Shown here piece after piece: positions 8,981 to 19,128 of a stretch of 19,128 nucleotides of DNA. The notes under the pieces were generated by a model. It did not search any database. It was not told the origin of the DNA and saw nothing but the letters and a program-made list of their open reading frames with translations. Made by a program: the position numbers and the translations under genes. Within the stretch, counting starts at the first letter, position 1, and each line of letters opens with the position of its first letter. Source of the stretch: Coprinopsis marcescibilis (taxonomy: Eukaryota; Basidiomycota; Agaricomycetes; Agaricales; Psathyrellaceae); contig ML210516.1 of assembly GCA_004369085.1 (NCBI GenBank), forward strand, positions 1 to 19,128, in the 5' to 3' direction.

Positions 8981-8986
8981 TATAAG
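8981..8986 (+). promoter_or_regulatory. TATA-like box upstream of CBM21/PP1-subunit gene
   Basis: TATAAG lies in the short hairpin-like context ccctt-tat-aaggg, about 290 nt before the ATG at 9271. Transcription starting about 30 nt downstream would give a leader containing no ATG up to 9271, which fits a genuine promoter. Position-based inference. Confidence 0.4.
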
Positions 8987-9191
8987 GGCTCCTGCGCAGT
9001 TATTACTGGTTTTTGCCTTGTTCGGGTGGTTCACGTTCCCAATCTGCAACCTCTACAGCACCTAGCCCAAGGCCGCGTCGATCAATAAGGCGCTTTGATT
9101 CACTTTCAAAGCTACTACTTAACGGAAAGACAAGCAATTAGTGGACCGGGTTTTCCCCTCGCTGCACATTTCTAACGTCCACGGCCATTTC

Positions 9192-9250
9192 GTAAGTCTT
9201 CCTTCTCAACGGTTTACAGCGGTGTCTTATCAAACCCAACCATTCTACAG
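9192..9250 (+). other. Candidate 5' UTR intron (59 nt)
   Basis: A consensus gtaagt donor at 9192 and a ttctacag acceptor ending at 9250 frame 59 nt, a typical intron size for this window. A ctcaac branch-like sequence lies inside. It ends 20 nt before the ATG at 9271. Not needed for coding, so unproven. Confidence 0.4.
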
Positions 9251-9270
9251 ATACATTTATTCAGTTCTTA

Positions 9271-11826
9271 ATGATCGCTACGATTTCTGCACAACCCATC
9301 AGGATGTCTCATCACCACCATCTATTCGCGAATGCAGCGGGTATCCCCTTGCCTGCCATTCCCCGCCGGACTTCAACGTCTCGCTCAACACCCTCTGGTT
9401 CCCAACCAGCAAACCGTATGCCCGCGGCATCGCCGGCCACCTCCTCGATAAGGCGTTCAAGCTCTTCGTCAAGTAGCAGCGACTCGGAGAGCAATTCCAA
9501 CTCCGGTAGCCAAGCCTCATCGACACCATTTACTCAGGCCCCTCTATCGTTTCGCGCTCGTAGGGCCCGCGGACCAAACCCACCCATATTCCCCGACGCA
9601 CTATCTACCACAGCCCTTACCACCCCTTCTCGGCCGAAAATCGACGGTCTACCTGCAGTCCCGGCACCAAGCGGTCTCAGGGCTTCGAAGACGGAAGACA
9701 ACATCATCGTTGTTTCGGAGAAAAGGGGGTCTTCATCCTCGTCAACGTCATCACGGCCTTTAATCTATTCACCTGGTGTTTCACTACGACTGGGATTCAG
9801 TCCCGCTATTTCCCAGGGAGCGTCAAGGTCCGCGGTCGGGCGCTCTGTCGACGATTCGAGGCTGATACGCAAGAAGTCGGGGCAGCTCGTCAAGCCGTCG
9901 TTGAAGACTTCCAGGTCGGCTGGTGACGGTGTCTCAGGGTTCGGTCTCTCGTCAAAGAGCGAACCTGCAACCCCTGTTTGCAAGGCCGTTCATTTCGACT
10001 CACAGCTCGAACATGTAAAGCTCTTCCTTTCCGAACAAAAGCCCCTGGCTGTTTCACGGGACGGTAGTCCCACGGACGACACCAGCGGGACGGACAGCGA
10101 TTTTCCATCGTTCATATTTGGGGAACAAGACGAACAGCAGCGCAAGCGCCGCAAACTCACCATCGATGTCGTCAATATGCCATGCCGGATCAACAACTAT
10201 TCAGACGTCGCACTTGAGGAGCTCAAGATATCCAACGACAGCTCCAGCATCCTGGGATCAGTACGGGTCCGAAACATCGCCTTTTCGAAGACGGTGGCGA
10301 TTAGGTTCACGTTTGACTTTTGGCAGACGACGAGCGAGGTTACCGGCCATTATACGGAATCGCTCAGCCCCGAGCTTGACCGTTTTGTCTTCAACATCAA
10401 GTTGACGGATATGTTGGCTCGGATTGAGGAGAAGACGTTGATTGCTGCGGTCAGGTATACGGTGGCAGGACAGGAGTTGTGGGACAACAACAATGCGCTC
10501 AACTATGTCGCCAAGTTCACCATGTCTGTCAGGGATCGCAGCTTGTCGGATGACGAGGACTCGTCGACGAACTTGGCAAGCCTGCACACCAAGCTGGAGA
10601 AGGTCGTTGAGACCAAGGAGCGGACTGGACCCGCCTTTTTGGCCCAAAATACCCGGTTGTCAGTGGAACCTGAACAGGGAACACCGGCATTCAAATCGAC
10701 CTCGTCGCTTGCATCACGGTACGACTTTAGCGCATCGCTCAAGATTCCTTGGAGATACCAGGACAACGCACAGACCCACCATCGCACCAATTCCTATCCT
10801 CAGTTCTCCAAGCCTTCTCTACCCTTGAAACCCGCCAATTCGACCACCAAGAGTCCGAGCATTGCCCAACCCACTCCGGCCAAGAGGATGCCTTTGGGCT
10901 CGCCTCGTGATTTGAGTGAAGGCGCGATTCCTACTGTTCCGGCCAGTGCGCACGACGATACCCCATTCGATCTTCCTTCGTCGCAGGCCTTGAACAATCG
11001 AAACCACCGGCGGGGATACTTCGATTTGAGTACGTTCAGTGCTACAGATCTGAAGAGGACACCGCCGACATCACCGCCTACGATTCATATCCCCGAGAAC
11101 GACCAGATTGACTCTTTCCTGTTGGGCGACTCGCATAACTTTGGGCCGAAGATGACGTCGCCGTTCCCTGACCCTCCCAAGTCTGCACCGTTATTCCCTA
11201 CTGCGCATGGTACCGGATTGGGTGTGCATTCGTTAGGCGGAATGGGTATGGGGTCGTTTGGGTTGTTCCCCGCCGATAATGGGTTTGATAGCGAGGTTCC
11301 GACGCCGCTATTGGGTACTCCCTCGTCTTCGCGGGCGACAACGCCATCCCCAACGGAGCCCTTTGTTGAACTTCCGTCAGTGTCGGATGGAGACCAGCTC
11401 CAGAGTCCTGGTAGTGATACCAATTATCAGGATCTCATCAGCCAGTGAGTTAAACCTCCATTTTGTTCATGTAGTGTCTGATTGCTGATGGACATTGTTA
11501 GGTATTGTTTCTTCACTGGATCTGGGACTGGGCCTGCCAAACCACAGACTTTGGGGACGACTACGACTACGCCCAGCCAGGTGGGAGCGACGGCTTCTAT
11601 CGTGCGGCAGTACTCGTTGCCGGATTCTGCGAGCTTTGGATCAGCCGCGACACCCAAATTTCCTGCTGCGAGCCGGATGGGTGGTTTGTCGATGTCTTCG
11701 CCCTTCCGTTCGTCGAGTGCAGATGACATTGTGTCGCTGCGAAGTGGGTCCATCACACCGACTGCGTCGAGGATGGACTTTATGAACGATCTGGACTCGA
11801 GGGCTTCCACACCTGTTCCGACTTGA
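9271..11826 (+). CDS. CBM21-domain PP1 regulatory (glycogen-targeting) subunit, 832 aa (join 9271..11444, 11502..11826)
   Basis: Probable targeting subunit that brings type-1 protein phosphatase to glycogen and so activates glycogen synthase, as in the Gac1/Pig/PPP1R3 families. KAVHF at residues 238-242 is a canonical PP1-docking RVxF motif. It is followed at about 315-416 by a CBM21 domain: GSVRVRNIAFSKTVAIRFTF, the RFVF strand, and the sugar-binding signature WDNNNALNY at 404-412. The N-terminal 230 and C-terminal 400 residues are Ser/Pro/Thr-rich and probably disordered, with a poly-Ser run near 63-70. A 57-nt intron at 11445-11501 (gtgagt...ttgttag, branch gctgatg) restores the frame; without it the protein would stop immediately after SQ. 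ATG 9271 is the first in its leader; Met12 at 9304 is an alternative. The F-box gene upstream is divergent. Confidence 0.9.
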
Positions 11827-13226
11827 TGAACCCCACTCAGCTCGGACGTTCAAGGTCGCGCATGACCTTGACTGACTATACACGAAAAGTGGCTTGCTTG
11901 GTATGATATTTCATTACCACTGCTGGCTCATTTTCTCTTTGCATATTTTGCATCATCTTTCTTGTTCGGTCACAATATCTTCCTTTCATTAACACACGCC
12001 TTCATTTTGTTCCGCCTCACCCCAAAACGCGATCGTTAGGATTGCATTTTTCTGTACCCCTTTCTCCCACTTCGCATGACCCAGTATATAGCATCGACGG
12101 ACGTTTTTATATCGCCTCGGAATTTCCATCTTGCATTTGTTGCATACATATATTCCATTCAACGCAACGCATTTACATATCCATCCATGTCCATATCACA
12201 TTACCTTTTTTCTTGTCACCTTGTGGCATGTATCATTCATTGGATGATGATGATGATGATGATAGTAACGACCCGACGACTTCCTCCATGATTTCTCTGT
12301 AGTCCTAGCCCTCTTCAGACTTCTAGGTTCCCTTTTCTGCTCGTGTGCTGGAGGCTGGAGCAGCTGGGTTCCCCGTTGTTTGGTCCCTTGAATCTCATTT
12401 TTTTAACCTTATTTATTGCCGCTCTCGACCTTTTAGCTTCTGCCATTTCTTGTCCCTTCCTCGTTCTCGTCTCGTCTTGTAATTCTGTAAAACCAGGTAG
12501 TATTGGCACTACACTCCTATCTTACGATATTGTTTATGGATCCGAGCCCGCTTGTTCATTTTCTGTTCTAAAAGCTTTACATATTCTCGTCTCTTTCTTG
12601 CCGCTTCCTTGACTTGGCCAATATTAGTGTACTAGTATAGCCGAGTCTTATCGTAGTCACATCAGTTTTGGCTACTCGAATGAATATACATGTGGGGTTT
12701 TACCTCGAGTTGGTGCTTTGAGACTTGGAGTTCGGTGAGAATGCGGGTTCTTGCGAAGTCCGTTGGCTACTCAGGTTATTATATTTACTCTGCCCTTTGT
12801 TAGCATGTGCCATTGAGATGGGAGGACGACTCGGAAGCTGGATCACTGAGAACTTTACGAAGCTGTTTCCCATGGCATCTGGGGCGATGGTAATCCTTGG
12901 TACTCGAACCAGGCACTACTACTCCCTTTAAACGTTCAGTTAACCAATGGAAAGTGAAAAGGCTATCAAAGTCTAAAGAGAGTCGCTTCTCCCAATGATA
13001 ATAACTTCAGAGCCGGGGTTCGGGGCGTTCGGGCATCCATCCGGATCGGCGACAATCGGGCAAGTGGACAGTGCGTGACCCGGCGTTATGCCACGAAAAC
13101 GCGTCCGGATTGGGAAACGAGTTAAAGCTCGAGCTCGCTGTGTTCTTTTCACACTCTACTCGCCGCTTGCTTGCTCTCCTCGTCGTCTGTTAATCGTTTC
13201 GATCTCAGTGTAAAACTTACGCAACT
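11827..13226. other. Presumed long 3' UTR and adenylate kinase promoter
   Basis: Bases 11827 to about 12640 are strongly T/C-rich on the plus strand and hold no credible gene, consistent with a 3' UTR and downstream region of the PP1 subunit. A (GAT)7 microsatellite lies at 12243-12263. The last 200 nt are the adenylate kinase promoter: an ACGCGT at 13099-13104, an inverted CCAAT box (attgg, 13109-13113), then a pyrimidine-rich leader without ATG. No TATA box was seen there. Confidence 0.55.
12243..12263. repeat. (GAT)7 microsatellite
   Basis: Seven perfect GAT units in non-coding DNA downstream of the PP1-subunit gene. An ordinary simple-sequence repeat, likely variable in length. Confidence 0.95.
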
Positions 13227-14238
<1,012 letters not shown>

Positions 14239-14643
14239 ATGTAGAGCTGTGTTTTGTGTATTGGACGCTGTGAATAGACCTTCTATTTTCGTTGAAAACC
14301 TGGGGCCGGCAGTTCCCGGTCACCCCTAACGGTGAACTTGGGTGAAGTGGTTTGTAAGCACCCCTCTCTCTTTCCTCCAACTCTTCGACTCTCTTCGATT
14401 CCTCCAAAGTAAGTAAGTTTATTTGGTCGTGTGTATCATGGACTGAAGACGTAACTTTTTTCTAGTAAACCCTGCTTGTGTCATCCATTTTTGGCTGCTT
14501 ACCTTTTTTGGGACAGATCAGTGGTTGGTCGCTGTAGTTGGCGGATTTCGGCTCTTTCGCTCAAGATACAGTCGGCGTCGGTGTTTGGCTCGGTCAATCG
14601 TCACCTCGTTGCATCGTTCCAACACCTGGCCTGCGGTTTTGCT

Positions 14644-14691
14644 TTCTCTCCATTTTGGGAAGTGAGGTTCCCATTCTGGGAAGGCTCTAGG
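14644..14691 (+). repeat. Diverged direct repeat, copy 1 (48 nt core)
   Basis: Aligns without gaps to 15012-15059 at 34 of 48 positions by hand count, with blocks ccattttggg and tctagg shared. Weaker gapped similarity continues on both sides (ggctcggt/ggctcggc upstream; tttgac and aattggc downstream). May be two old copies of a small repeat. Confidence 0.5.
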
Positions 14692-15011
14692 TCTTTGACT
14701 TTGAGAACGGCTGGTGTGCCGCCCCCTGCCATAAATTGGCTACAAGGCTACCCTGACCTCCTCGCTCATTCTTCTGCCCTGTAATATGGACGCGCAGTGT
14801 CTCCCGAGTTCCTTGCCTTTCCGGTGTTGTTTTGATTAACCCAGGGAGATGTTTCAAAGTGAGTTTGTCGATTTGATTGTGACTTCGCTCTCAGTTATCT
14901 GACGTTGAGCGCGGGGGTCAGAAATGGCGCAAGCCTTTTTTTGGACGCTTCGCGGAGATGTTGCGTGATGGCTCGGCGAACGGTCAGCTTATGCGACCTA
15001 AACGGGCATGG

Positions 15012-15059
15012 TTCTCGCCATTTTGGGCGGTGTTTTTACCGTTTCGAGGAAGGTCTAGG
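15012..15059 (+). repeat. Diverged direct repeat, copy 2 (48 nt core)
   Basis: Partner of the copy at 14644-14691, 368 bp downstream in the same orientation. No encoded product was recognised in either copy. Confidence 0.5.
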
Positions 15060-15387
15060 CTCAGGTTTGGGTGTTTGACATGTCCTCCAATTGGCCATCG
15101 CTTCGCGTGGTGGAGAACCCAACACAACTGCCTTGCAGTATCACCCGCATGAGATTCTTACCCCTATCTACCAAGAAGCACTGACCATGATTGCCGCAAT
15201 GTCTTGATGGTTATCCAATTTACAGCATTTCATGGAGCTTTGCTGCATACCAGGCACATCCTGGCCGATCACCGTTCTATTTCCGTACATACTTCGGTCT
15301 CCCCACTCAAACATATGTAAAGTAAGTGGTATATGTCAAAGTCACGACGCCGAGCTAACGACCTCTTACACAGACTCGGCCTACGCT

Positions 15388-15394
15388 TATAAAT
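15388..15394 (+). promoter_or_regulatory. TATA box candidate of CmcJ/AsaB-type oxygenase gene
   Basis: TATAAAT lies 149 nt before the ATG at 15537. A second candidate, TATAAGA at 15457-15463, lies 80 nt before it. Which one is used decides whether the start-stop uORF at 15467 is transcribed. Confidence 0.45.
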
Positions 15395-15466
15395 TGCTGG
15401 TAAAGACGTGTCGGCGGTCATGCTGTATATCACAAAGGTTTGAGGTGTGCTCGGAGTATAAGAACG

Positions 15467-15472
15467 ATGTAG
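15467..15472 (+). promoter_or_regulatory. Start-stop minimal uORF (ATGTAG) in the oxygenase leader
   Basis: ATG followed immediately by TAG, 65 nt before the main ATG. An earlier ATG also occurs at 15420. If transcription begins from the TATAAAT at 15388, a start-stop element would be in the leader and could lower translation. Inference from position only. Confidence 0.3.
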
Positions 15473-15536
15473 TGTTCGTTGTTGGACGTCCGACTCCAAC
15501 ATCTCATTTCTTCACCTTTTCTATCTCAGCAACCAA

Positions 15537-16495
15537 ATGGCCATCTCCGTCGACGTCGCAAGCACTGTCTCTAACCTTACCTATTTTGTACCACCTGCTG
15601 ATGGTACCGCCGCATACCAATACGTCAATGCAGACCCGGTAACTGGCAAAGCACCTAACAATTATACACGCAACCAGTACACTGTCGAGGTCGAAAACGT
15701 CCGCGGCAAGGAAGACCAGTATAAACTGGACGAAGCGGGGTTCCAGTTCGTTCAATACCCAGCCAAGCACAAGTCGTTTGAAGACGACGAAGAGATCAAG
15801 ACGGAGTACTATGCCGAGAGCGTCGAGCTCTTGAAGAGTGTCACTGGTGCAAGCCGGGTTGTCATCTTCGACCACAGTATGTCTTTCTCCTCCACCAACC
15901 TCAAGGCTCTGTCGCTCACCACCTCCTAGCTGTACGCCGCAACCGCCCAGACCAGATCGACGATGGTCCCCAAAAGCGCAAACCACTTCCCCAAGTGCAT
16001 ATTGACCAGACGCCAAAGTCGGCTGACGACCGCGCGCACCGACACCTCCCACCTGCGGACACCCCCGCGCTTCTGCAGAAACGCTTCCAGATCGTGAACG
16101 TGTGGCGGCCAATCAATAATCCGGCGTGGGACTGGCCTCTTGCGTGCTGCGATTATCGCAGTGTGGATAGGAAGGCGGATCCGTTGCCTGTGAAGCTCAT
16201 CTATCCGGACATGGAGGGTGAATTTTACGGGGTGACGTTCAGTGAGGTACATAAGTGGAAGTATCTGAGAGGGATGACGCCCGAGGAGGCGGTGTTGATC
16301 AAGTGGTGAGTTGTCTGGTGCTTTATCGAGTGGTTGGCTGGTTATTGACGATGGCTGGTACTTAGTTACGATTCGGTTGCGGATGGGAGTGTGTCAGAAT
16401 ATACCCCTCATACGGCCTTCAAGGATCATTCGGCACCAGCAGACGCACCATTTCGCGAGTCCATCGAGTTGAGGGCATTTGTCTTCTACGACTAA
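15537..16495 (+). CDS. CmcJ/AsaB/NvfI-family putative Fe(II)/2-oxoglutarate oxygenase, 281 aa (join 15537..15876, 15930..16305, 16366..16495)
   Basis: Resembles the fungal family often named hydroxylase/desaturase AsaB or CmcJ-like, whose members act in secondary metabolism; the related NvfI is described as a 2-oxoglutarate-dependent endoperoxide-forming enzyme. Recognisable blocks: the N-terminal NYTRNQYTVEVENVRG, then VVIFDHTVRR, HIDQTP, RFQIVNVWRPINNPAWDWPLACCDYRS, FSEVHKWKYLRGMTPEEAVLIKCYDS, and a C-terminal YTPHTAFKDHSAPADAPFR. H137-x-D139 and H254 fit a His-Asp-His iron triad, and R269 or R273 could bind the co-substrate. Two introns (53 and 60 nt) restore HT|VRR and K-C|YDS. Length matches the family. 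The start is the ATG in aaccaaATGG. Substrate unknown; no other biosynthetic gene is nearby. It converges with hydrophobin B'. Confidence 0.9.
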
Positions 16496-16787
16496 GGACT
16501 TGTGTGCCTTTTCCCTCTCACAAGATTTCTAACGCAGCTGTCATCAACTACAATAGAGAAGCAGGTTGTAATATATGTGTACTCTCCCTCATGGTAATTC
16601 AACGCCCTCGACTCTTTCAAAGCAGTCTCTTGGTATCATTCTCTTATGCAGGTATGTCGCAGGAGGTGCAAAAGTTTGAAGCAGCTCAAAATGGGTATGG
16701 TATATTCGTTACGACAACGGGAACGACAGTAAAGTAAATAATGGGTGAAGTATATAGAGGGTAGACGCTTGTCACAGATACAGGCAT
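16496..16787. other. Convergent intergenic stretch, oxygenase / hydrophobin B'
   Basis: Presumed overlapping 3' regions of two convergent genes. A GT-AG pair at about 16594-16651 on the plus strand could be a spliced 3' UTR, but no coding continuity supports it. No other feature was recognised. Confidence 0.4.
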
Positions 16788-16841
16788 CTGGAAGCACGGT
16801 GAGTGATCAATATCTAACTATCGGCTTGAATAACCACTTAC
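16788..16841 (-). other. Candidate 3' UTR intron of hydrophobin B' (54 nt)
   Basis: On the minus strand a consensus gtaagt donor lies 32 nt after the stop codon, and a gcttccag acceptor ends at 16788. The length is exactly 54 nt, as in the equivalent introns of hydrophobins A and B. Inferred from splice signals and comparison. Confidence 0.6.
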
Positions 16842-16873
16842 CTTGATGGGAGAACAGCGTCTGCGAGAGCCGT

Positions 16874-17289
16874 CTAAACGGACCCGTTGATGGGTGTGCA
16901 GCCAAGAGCGACAACACCATCTGCAAAGAAATACCACAGTCAACTAAAATGTAGGTTAACAGTAGGACCAGCCACTCACTGAAGTTGTTGCTGTTGCAGC
17001 AGACCTGCTGGTTGGAGCAAGAGGGGGAGGCACCGACGCCAAAGACGTTGACACCAGTGCAGGTGACGCCGACTTGGCCGGTGAGCTGGGTTGCATCGAT
17101 TTCGAGCACCGAAAGGTAGCCTTTGACGGGCTCGCTCAGGTTGTTGGCGCTCTCGAGGGCGTTGCAGCAGACTACTTCGCCGCCGTTGCATTGCTCGAAC
17201 TCTGCCTTGGGCTTGGGAGCACCGGGGGCGGCGGAGGCAAAGGCGAAGAGGGAGATGGCAAGGAGAGCAGAGGTGAGGCGGGCGATCAT
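16874..17289 (-). CDS. Class I hydrophobin B' (join on minus strand 17289..16980, 16920..16874), 118 aa
   Basis: Complete class I hydrophobin and the inverted counterpart of hydrophobin B. Signal peptide at 1-20 (MIARLTSALLAISLFAFASA). Cysteines at 34, 41, 42, 77, 91, 97, 98 and 111 repeat the C-x6-CC-x34-C-x13-C-x5-CC-x12-C pattern. A single 59-nt intron (16979-16921, gtgagt...ttgcag) splits the Asn codon before GVVALGC. The N-terminal mature part is proline- and lysine-containing (APGAPKPKAEFEQ), unlike the acidic B (APKGVEELEFEQ). It ends TPINGSV with an N-G-S sequon. ATG 17289 is the first in a leader behind a good TATA box. The gene reads toward the oxygenase gene (convergent). It is clearly diverged from B, unlike the identical outer pair. 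Confidence 0.96.
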
Positions 17290-17403
17290 TGTGGTTGACT
17301 GAGAGGTGAAGGAGAGTGGATAAATGAGAGTGGTGGCTGCTGCGGTGTGCTGCGAAGTGCTTTGAACTGGGTTCTGGGGCTTAGAGGAAGCGCTAGGGTG
17401 AGG

Positions 17404-17410
17404 TTTTATA
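17404..17410 (-). promoter_or_regulatory. TATA box of hydrophobin B'
   Basis: TATAAAA on the minus strand, 115 nt before the ATG at 17289, followed by a CA-rich leader without ATG. Spacing suits a strong, regulated class I hydrophobin promoter. Hydrophobin B lacks an equally good box. Confidence 0.65.
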
Positions 17411-17767
17411 GACTCTGAAGTCGCAGTTGGTCTTTATTTGGCAAGGTGGGTAAGTAAGTGTTTCTTGGTAGCTCTCCGGTGATTCTCCATCTCCCGATTG
17501 GTAGAGTTCAATTTCGCTTCGTATGATATGACTAGTACGTCATGTACTGTGACCTGAAACGCAGACACTACTGCAAAAGGGATAGCGACAAAAGATCATA
17601 CGCGCCACTCAACAGCAATATGAACATCAAGCATCGAAGCGGCCAATATGAATGGAGCCCACAATTGAATGGTCAAGAAGCAGAGAATTTTGTTAACCCG
17701 AGTCCTGTTAAGCCCAATACGGAAGCGTCACCAGCTTGTATTACTTATGTGAAGTCGCAGACATCTA
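17411..17767. other. Upstream region of hydrophobin B', not shared with left side
   Basis: Promoter-distal sequence between the TATA box and the end of the right repeat arm. By eye it does not align with the matching left spacer (1322-1800), so homology breaks here on both sides. No gene, RNA or repeat was recognised. Confidence 0.5.
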
Positions 17768-18101
17768 ATCGGGTAAGTACGCCTCAGTGTCTAATTTAAA
17801 ACAGCTACGTTGAGCACTGTATATGACAGTGGATATGACAGTTTGTGGAGACTAGCCACTTGACAACGCATTATGAAATTCGTCCATTAAACTATTATTC
17901 CATGATGGATGAAATACATGCAAGCTTTAGGCTAGCGCCTCCCGGGAGCTAAAATTGAACGCGTTGTCGCTCAAGACTTTCATTAATGTGTACTCCCATT
18001 TTGAAATTCGATATGTAGCGGCGTAGTAAGCCTGCCATATCTACGTACATACTTTATACTTATACCTGACATGAGGATTGGATGCCTCGAGGCCTTGGGT
18101 T

Positions 18102-18275
18102 ATGACAAGAGTTGGCTTGGCACGCGGATGTTCGGTCAGGAGCGCTCATCCCTGCCTGCATGACATACCTTCGCAAAGTATAAGCAGTGTGTACATCGAG
18201 TCAAAAGATCGGTTCAGGCTAGGAATATTTCAGCTTGGACGCAGTGGCTATCAAAACGAAGTTGAGAGGTATTGA
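18102..18275 (+). CDS. Small open frame in right arm, antisense to hydrophobins (doubtful)
   Basis: A 57-codon ATG-started frame, counterpart of 838-1008 on the left. The first 23 residues match at all but two positions (K/T and G/R); the remainder diverges except for RLGIF. Product unknown, and it may not be translated. Confidence 0.2.
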   Translation: MTRVGLARGCSVRSAHPCLHDIPSQSISSVYIESKDRFRLGIFQLGRSGYQNEVERY

Positions 18276-18635
18276 CACGTGGTTGGTAGGCGTTGCTTGC
18301 GCTGAACTGGTTACTCGGCTAGTCAATTTAAGGAAGGGTCAAGGAGTTATTTTTATGCGTATAATCAGCCTTCGGGAAAGGCTTTCAAGCCCGATGATCA
18401 GAGGGGAGGAATAGACCCTTCGAAACTGAAACTTACACTGCTACAGACCTATCGTGACAGATTTTTGCACGTCCAAAAGCGTTTGAACCGTAGCACTCAA
18501 GAAGATTCTTGGGACAGAAGTTCATTATACATTGTACAGTCTCAAAGAGTGTTCACAACGAAGACCGGTACAGTACAACTAGTATTATTCAAGTGTTCGA
18601 GAGAGAAATGGTAACAGAGAATGGTCCAGGGGAAG

Positions 18636-18689
18636 CTGGTGGGTAATGATAAGAACAATTGCTTTAGTACCAGCGCAGAGAGTGCTTAC
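18636..18689 (-). other. Candidate 3' UTR intron of hydrophobin A' (54 nt)
   Basis: Exact inverted copy of the candidate intron at 440-493, starting 21 nt after the stop codon on the minus strand. It adds no independent evidence beyond the left copy because the two arms are identical here. Confidence 0.6.
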
Positions 18690-18710
18690 CCTGAGGTCTA
18701 TGAAAAACGC

Positions 18711-19128
18711 TTAAGCAGAGATGTTGATGGGAGTGCATCCAAGAGCGACAACGCCATCTAGTAGAAGAAAGTAAGCAAACTGTTAAGAACGATGCCAATA
18801 AAGAGAACTTACTGAAGCTGTTGTTGTTGCAGCAGACTTGTTGGTTGGAGCTATATCGGAGAAGGGGCAACGTCAGTGGGTGAGTATAACCTAGAGCGTG
18901 GTCCACATACCAGGAGGGAGAAGCACCAAGGCCGATGACGTTGACGCCAGTGCAGGTAACACCGACCTGGCCAGTCAGTTGAGCGACCTTAACACCAAGG
19001 ACACCGAGCAAGCCAGCGATGGGAGCAGACAGGTTGTCGGCCTGTTGGACGCTGTTGCAGCATTGCACCTGGCCACCGTTGCATTGAGAGAACTCGGTAG
19101 AGCTGGGGCCACCTGGAGCAGCAACGAC
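18711..19128 (-). CDS. Class I hydrophobin A', 5' partial (minus strand 19128..18911, 18850..18813, 18757..18711)
   Basis: Identical base for base to hydrophobin A at 1-418, including both introns (18910-18851 and 18812-18758), and cut by the window edge at the same codon. It encodes the same mature class I hydrophobin with eight cysteines and a C-terminal N-I-S sequon, lacking the start and most of the signal peptide. The full identity, introns included, contrasts with the diverged inner pair and suggests gene conversion, very recent duplication, or an assembly that placed one repeat consensus at both ends. Confidence 0.95.

Larger units (their letters stand above)
14239..15536. other. Spacer between adenylate kinase and oxygenase genes
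   Basis: No recognised gene; frames here are broken or start without ATG. It contains a diverged direct repeat (14644-14691 and 15012-15059), a perfect small hairpin ttccca-ttc-tgggaa at 14668-14682, and at its right end the presumed promoter and leader of the oxygenase. Confidence 0.5.
17768..19128 (-). repeat. Right arm of large inverted repeat
   Basis: Reverse complement of the left arm (1-1321). The outer 636 bp (18493-19128) are identical to 1-636; from 18492 inward the two arms differ by substitutions and small indels at roughly 80% identity by eye. The arm is about 40 bp longer than the left one because of net insertions. Homology fades at about 17768, just beyond the shared acttacccgat block. 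Confidence 0.93.

Noticed and set aside
12343..12612. Hydrophobic 89-codon frame resembling a membrane peptide
   Set aside because: GTG start, and hydrophobicity simply reflects the T-rich presumed 3' UTR.
12895..12925. B-box-like ggttcgag on the minus strand
   Set aside because: The T-arm stem does not pair properly and no A box lies at the right distance.
15504..16112. 202-codon open frame on the minus strand
   Set aside because: It lies opposite the well-supported oxygenase exons and has no family resemblance; a shadow frame.

Overview
This 19.1 kb window looks like nuclear DNA of a mushroom-forming basidiomycete (Agaricomycetes). The genes are split by short 53-62 nt GT-AG introns. Four class I hydrophobin genes are present. 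The single-copy genes (an F-box protein, a CBM21 protein phosphatase-1 subunit, adenylate kinase and a CmcJ/AsaB-type oxygenase) are of ordinary fungal type. No operons, CRISPR arrays, rRNA or convincing tRNA genes were seen.

Layout from left to right: an outer hydrophobin A cut by the window edge (1-418, +); spacer; inner hydrophobin B (1911-2318, +); a single-exon F-box protein (2815-4518, -); a gene-poor stretch of about 4.7 kb (4519-9270); a two-exon CBM21/RVxF protein, probably a glycogen-targeting PP1 subunit (9271-11826, +); a long T-rich presumed 3' UTR; a four-exon adenylate kinase (13227-14238, +); a 1.3 kb spacer with a diverged direct repeat; a three-exon CmcJ/AsaB-type putative Fe(II)/2-oxoglutarate oxygenase (15537-16495, +); hydrophobin B' (16874-17289, -); spacer; and outer hydrophobin A' (18711-19128, -), cut at exactly the same codon as A.

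The most striking structure is an inverted segmental duplication framing the window. Bases 1-636 are identical to the reverse complement of 18493-19128, introns and 3' UTR included. Homology then drops abruptly to roughly 80% by eye and continues to about 1321 on the left and 17768 on the right. Inside these arms sit the older, more diverged pair B/B'. The result is a palindromic array, A> B> ... <B' <A', around about 14 kb of unrelated genes. The mature parts of B and B' match at 71 of 87 aligned residues, so the perfect outer identity suggests recent gene conversion, or a repeat collapsed at both ends of an assembled contig.

The hydrophobins would coat hyphae and fruit-body surfaces. All share a class I eight-cysteine pattern, a C-terminal N-x-S sequon and a candidate 54-nt intron just after the stop codon. 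The four enclosed genes (protein turnover, glycogen metabolism, nucleotide balance and a secondary-metabolism type oxygenase) show no obvious joint pathway. I did not find a clear new multi-gene system. The palindromic hydrophobin array, its conserved 3' UTR introns and small conserved open frames in the arms are the points most worth following.
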